Shown piece after piece: positions 5,611 to 7,207 of a stretch of DNA of 7,207 bases; within the stretch, counting starts at the first letter, position 1, and each line of letters starts with the position of its first letter. Origin of the DNA: an uncultured Bacteroidales bacterium. GTDB lineage: Bacteria > Bacteroidota > Bacteroidia > Bacteroidales > Paludibacteraceae. The stretch is taken from positions 1-7,207 of the forward strand of contig CAIWIS010000338.1 of the NCBI GenBank assembly GCA_903912795.1, given 5' to 3'. The position numbers were made by a program, and so were the translations under genes. The notes under the pieces were generated by a model that was not told where the DNA came from, did no database searches, and saw nothing but the letters and a program-made list of their open reading frames with translations.

Positions 5611-5749
5611 TATCGCGAAGCTAAAATCGCCGAAGGCAAATATCGCGAAGCAGATATCGCCGAAGGCAAATATCGCGAAGCAAATATCGCCGAAGGCAAA
5701 TATCGCAAAGCAAATATCGCCGAAGGCTAATATCGCAAAGCAAATATCA
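5611..5749 (+). repeat. Tandem array of 4.6 copies of an exact 30-bp unit upstream of menB
   Basis: Units start at 5611, 5641, 5671, 5701 and 5731 (partial), each 30 bp: TATCGCGAAGCAAA followed by TATCGCCGAAGGCAAA-type sequence. Each contains two mini-hairpins, GC-GAA-GC and GCC-GAA-GGC. Substitutions increase toward menB (CGCGAAG becomes CGCAAAG in the last two copies, GGCAAA becomes GGCTAA in the fourth). The core is the reverse complement of the core of the array at 4971-5176. In frame the unit would encode a decapeptide (YREANIAEGK), but a TAA sits immediately before the array and another in unit 4, and there is no start, so it is not a gene. It ends 9 bp before the menB ATG. Confidence 0.95.
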
Positions 5750-5758
5750 AAAAACATT

Positions 5759-6574
5759 ATGAGAAACTGGACAACAATTAAAGAATTTGAAGAAATTAAA
5801 TTCGATTATTTCGAAGGAATAGCAAAAATTACGATCAACCGCCCACGTTATCGCAACGCATTTACGCCTGATACGATTAAAGAAATGATTGAGGCGATGG
5901 TTTTTTGTCGTGATAGTCAGGACATTGGAACCATTATACTTACTGGCGAAGGCGATAAAGCATTTTGCAGTGGTGGTGATATCAATGTAAAACAAACTGC
6001 TGGTTATATTGGTAAGGATGGAATTCCACGTTTGAATGTACTGGATTTACAGAAGTTGATTCGTAGTATGCCTAAACCGGTTGTGGCTATGGTAAATGGC
6101 TTTGCCATTGGTGGTGGACATGTACTACACGTAGTTTGCGACCTGTCGATTGCATCCGAAAATGCAATTTTCGGACAAACTGGTCCAAAGGTAGGAAGCT
6201 TCGATGCTGGCTTTGGTTCATCGTACTTAGCGCGCATCGTTGGACAGAAAAAAGCCCGCGAAATTTGGTTCCTTTGCAAACAATATTCAGCTGCTGAGGC
6301 GTTGGAAATGGGATTGGTAAACACAGTTGTGCCTTTTGATAAACTCGAAGATGAAACTGTAAGTTGGTGCCAACAAATGATGCAACACTCGCCACTTACA
6401 TTGCGCATGATTAAGGCCGGACTCAATGCCGAACTTGATGGACAAGCTGGAATTCAGGAATTAGCAGGTAATGCCACCATGCTATATTATATGACCGAAG
6501 AAGCGCACGAAGGTAAAAACGCATTTTTGGAAAAACGGAAACCTGATTTTAGCAAATATCCAAAAATGCCGTAA
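5759..6574 (+). CDS. menB: 1,4-dihydroxy-2-naphthoyl-CoA synthase
   Basis: MenB is a crotonase-fold enzyme that cyclises o-succinylbenzoyl-CoA (Dieckmann-type ring closure) to DHNA-CoA in menaquinone synthesis. The 271 residues are close to the family length (about 270-285). Motifs are NRPRYRNAF (27-35), AFCSGGDINVK (68-78, CoA/oxyanion region), NGFAIGGGHVLHVVCDLSIA (113-132), QTGPKVGSFDAGFGSSYLAR (140-159) and KKAREIWFLCKQY (164-176). Counting a 14-residue offset to the E. coli enzyme, Gln140, Gly142 and Trp170 correspond to Gln154, Gly156 and Trp184. These are the residues of the bicarbonate-using type I MenB, so no side-chain carboxylate replaces bicarbonate here. Ser147 and Asp149 match the conserved active-site pair. 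The N-terminus and the ending KPDFSKYPKMP look intact. The leader is the 30-bp repeat array, so translation initiation may be influenced by its folding. Confidence 0.97.
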   Translation: MRNWTTIKEFEEIKFDYFEGIAKITINRPRYRNAFTPDTIKEMIEAMVFCRDSQDIGTIILTGEGDKAFCSGGDINVKQTAGYIGKDGIPRLNVLDLQKLIRSMPKPVVAMVNGFAIGGGHVLHVVCDLSIASENAIFGQTGPKVGSFDAGFGSSYLARIVGQKKAREIWFLCKQYSAAEALEMGLVNTVVPFDKLEDETVSWCQQMMQHSPLTLRMIKAGLNAELDGQAGIQELAGNATMLYYMTEEAHEGKNAFLEKRKPDFSKYPKMP

Positions 6575-6623
6575 GTTACTGCTTTTTGCAATTAACTGTT
6601 TACCTTGAAATAAATTATCGTTT

Positions 6624-7207
6624 ATGTTGAATATTTATCGTGCTTCGGCTGGTTCAGGAAAAACACATCGATTGACAGGTGATTATATTCGCTTGCTTTT
6701 CAGTAGAAAAAACGAACATACTTACCGTAAAATTTTGGCTGTTACGTTTACGAATAAAGCTACCGAAGAAATGAAGTCGCGTATTCTGAAGGAGTTACAT
6801 GCGCTAAGCACTGATCAGGGTTCAGATTACCGAACTGATTTAATGAAGGCTTACTCGCTCACTTCCGATGCCGTAAATCATCGTGCGCGCAAAATTCTTA
6901 TTGCCATTTTGCACGATTATTCTTCGTTTTCAATTAGTACAATCGATAAGTTTTTCCAACAAGTAATTCGAGCATTTGCACGCGAAATAGGAGTACAAGG
7001 AGGATATAATCTTGAATTGGATAGCGACACTACACTCCAACAATCTATCGACAATCTTTTTTTAGACTTAAACAAAGAGGAAAACAAGCAATTACTCACA
7101 TGGCTCACAAACTTTGCCGAAGAGCGCATCGAACAATCGGAAAGCTGGAATCCACGAAAAAATATTGAAAGTCTGGGGCAGGAAATTTTCAAAGAAAGTT
7201 ATCAGAA
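6624..7207 (+). CDS. UvrD/Rep-type helicase, AddA-like, N-terminal part
   Basis: The frame opens at ATG 6624 and runs off the window after 194 codons. It begins MLNIYRASAGSGKTHRLTGD, whose ASAGSGKT (7-14) is the Walker A/motif I of superfamily 1 helicases. KILAVTFTNKATEEMKSRI (motif Ia) follows around residues 39-57, and SSFSISTIDKFFQQVIRAFA (motif Ic type) around residues 101-120. The STIDKFFQ..IRAFA..IG wording is typical of the large AddA/RecB-like helicase(-nuclease) proteins of Bacteroidetes, which process double-strand DNA ends, usually with an AddB partner. Only the first part of domain 1A is visible, so a C-terminal nuclease domain cannot be confirmed. It starts 49 bp after menB and may share its transcript, although it has no link to menaquinone. 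Confidence 0.88.
   Translation, partial: MLNIYRASAGSGKTHRLTGDYIRLLFSRKNEHTYRKILAVTFTNKATEEMKSRILKELHALSTDQGSDYRTDLMKAYSLTSDAVNHRARKILIAILHDYSSFSISTIDKFFQQVIRAFAREIGVQGGYNLELDSDTTLQQSIDNLFLDLNKEENKQLLTWLTNFAEERIEQSESWNPRKNIESLGQEIFKESYQ

Noticed and set aside
5611..5730. Decapeptide-repeat reading frame YREANIAEGK
   Set aside because: A stop codon lies directly before the array and another in the fourth unit; there is no start codon. It stays open only because the unit length is divisible by three.
4971..5749. CRISPR array
   Set aside because: Both arrays are continuous tandem repeats of 26/27 and 30 bp without unique spacers, and no cas gene is near.

Overview
The window looks like a chromosomal segment of a Bacteroidetes (Bacteroidales-like) genome. 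The coding DNA is AT-rich. One gene has the HU-like plus DUF4469 architecture typical of that phylum, menaquinone genes are present, a four-helix-bundle (S23/IVP-type) gene sits between metabolic genes, and a few TAnnTTTG promoter-like boxes occur instead of sigma70-type boxes. This assignment is inferred from gene content, not from a search.

Left part (1-1362, minus strand): the 5' end of an unidentified gene leaves the window at base 1. A 406-bp gap follows, whose main feature is three exact 23-bp-spaced palindromes (551-616). Next comes a complete HU-like DNA-binding protein gene (631-1362).

Middle part (about 1500-2760): a gene-poor, decayed region. It holds minus-strand remnants of phage-type antirepressor genes: a KilA-N domain core (1749-1979), a BRO-N piece (2266-2431) and what looks like the C-terminal tail of another KilA-N protein (2472-2570). 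They are interspersed with a probable insertion-sequence end (1979-2019) and two clusters of short stem-loops (1510-1730 and 2160-2251). No intact gene is visible here.

Right part (2769-7207, plus strand): a co-directional run of a dihydrofolate-reductase-like (RibD C-terminal family) gene, menD, a four-helix-bundle gene, menB and the 5' part of a UvrD/AddA-type helicase gene. MenD and MenB are two menaquinone biosynthesis enzymes: MenD makes SEPHCHC from isochorismate and 2-oxoglutarate, and MenB closes the second ring of the naphthoquinone.

The four-helix-bundle gene between menD and menB is bracketed by two short-tandem-repeat arrays, 4971-5176 and 5611-5749. The arrays share a 24-nt core in opposite orientation (23 of 24 positions complementary), so a menD-menB transcript could fold into a stem that loops out the small gene. 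That resembles the layout described for 23S rRNA intervening sequences, which carry the same protein family. This is the most interesting structure in the window. The first repeat unit also supplies the last codons and the stop of menD.
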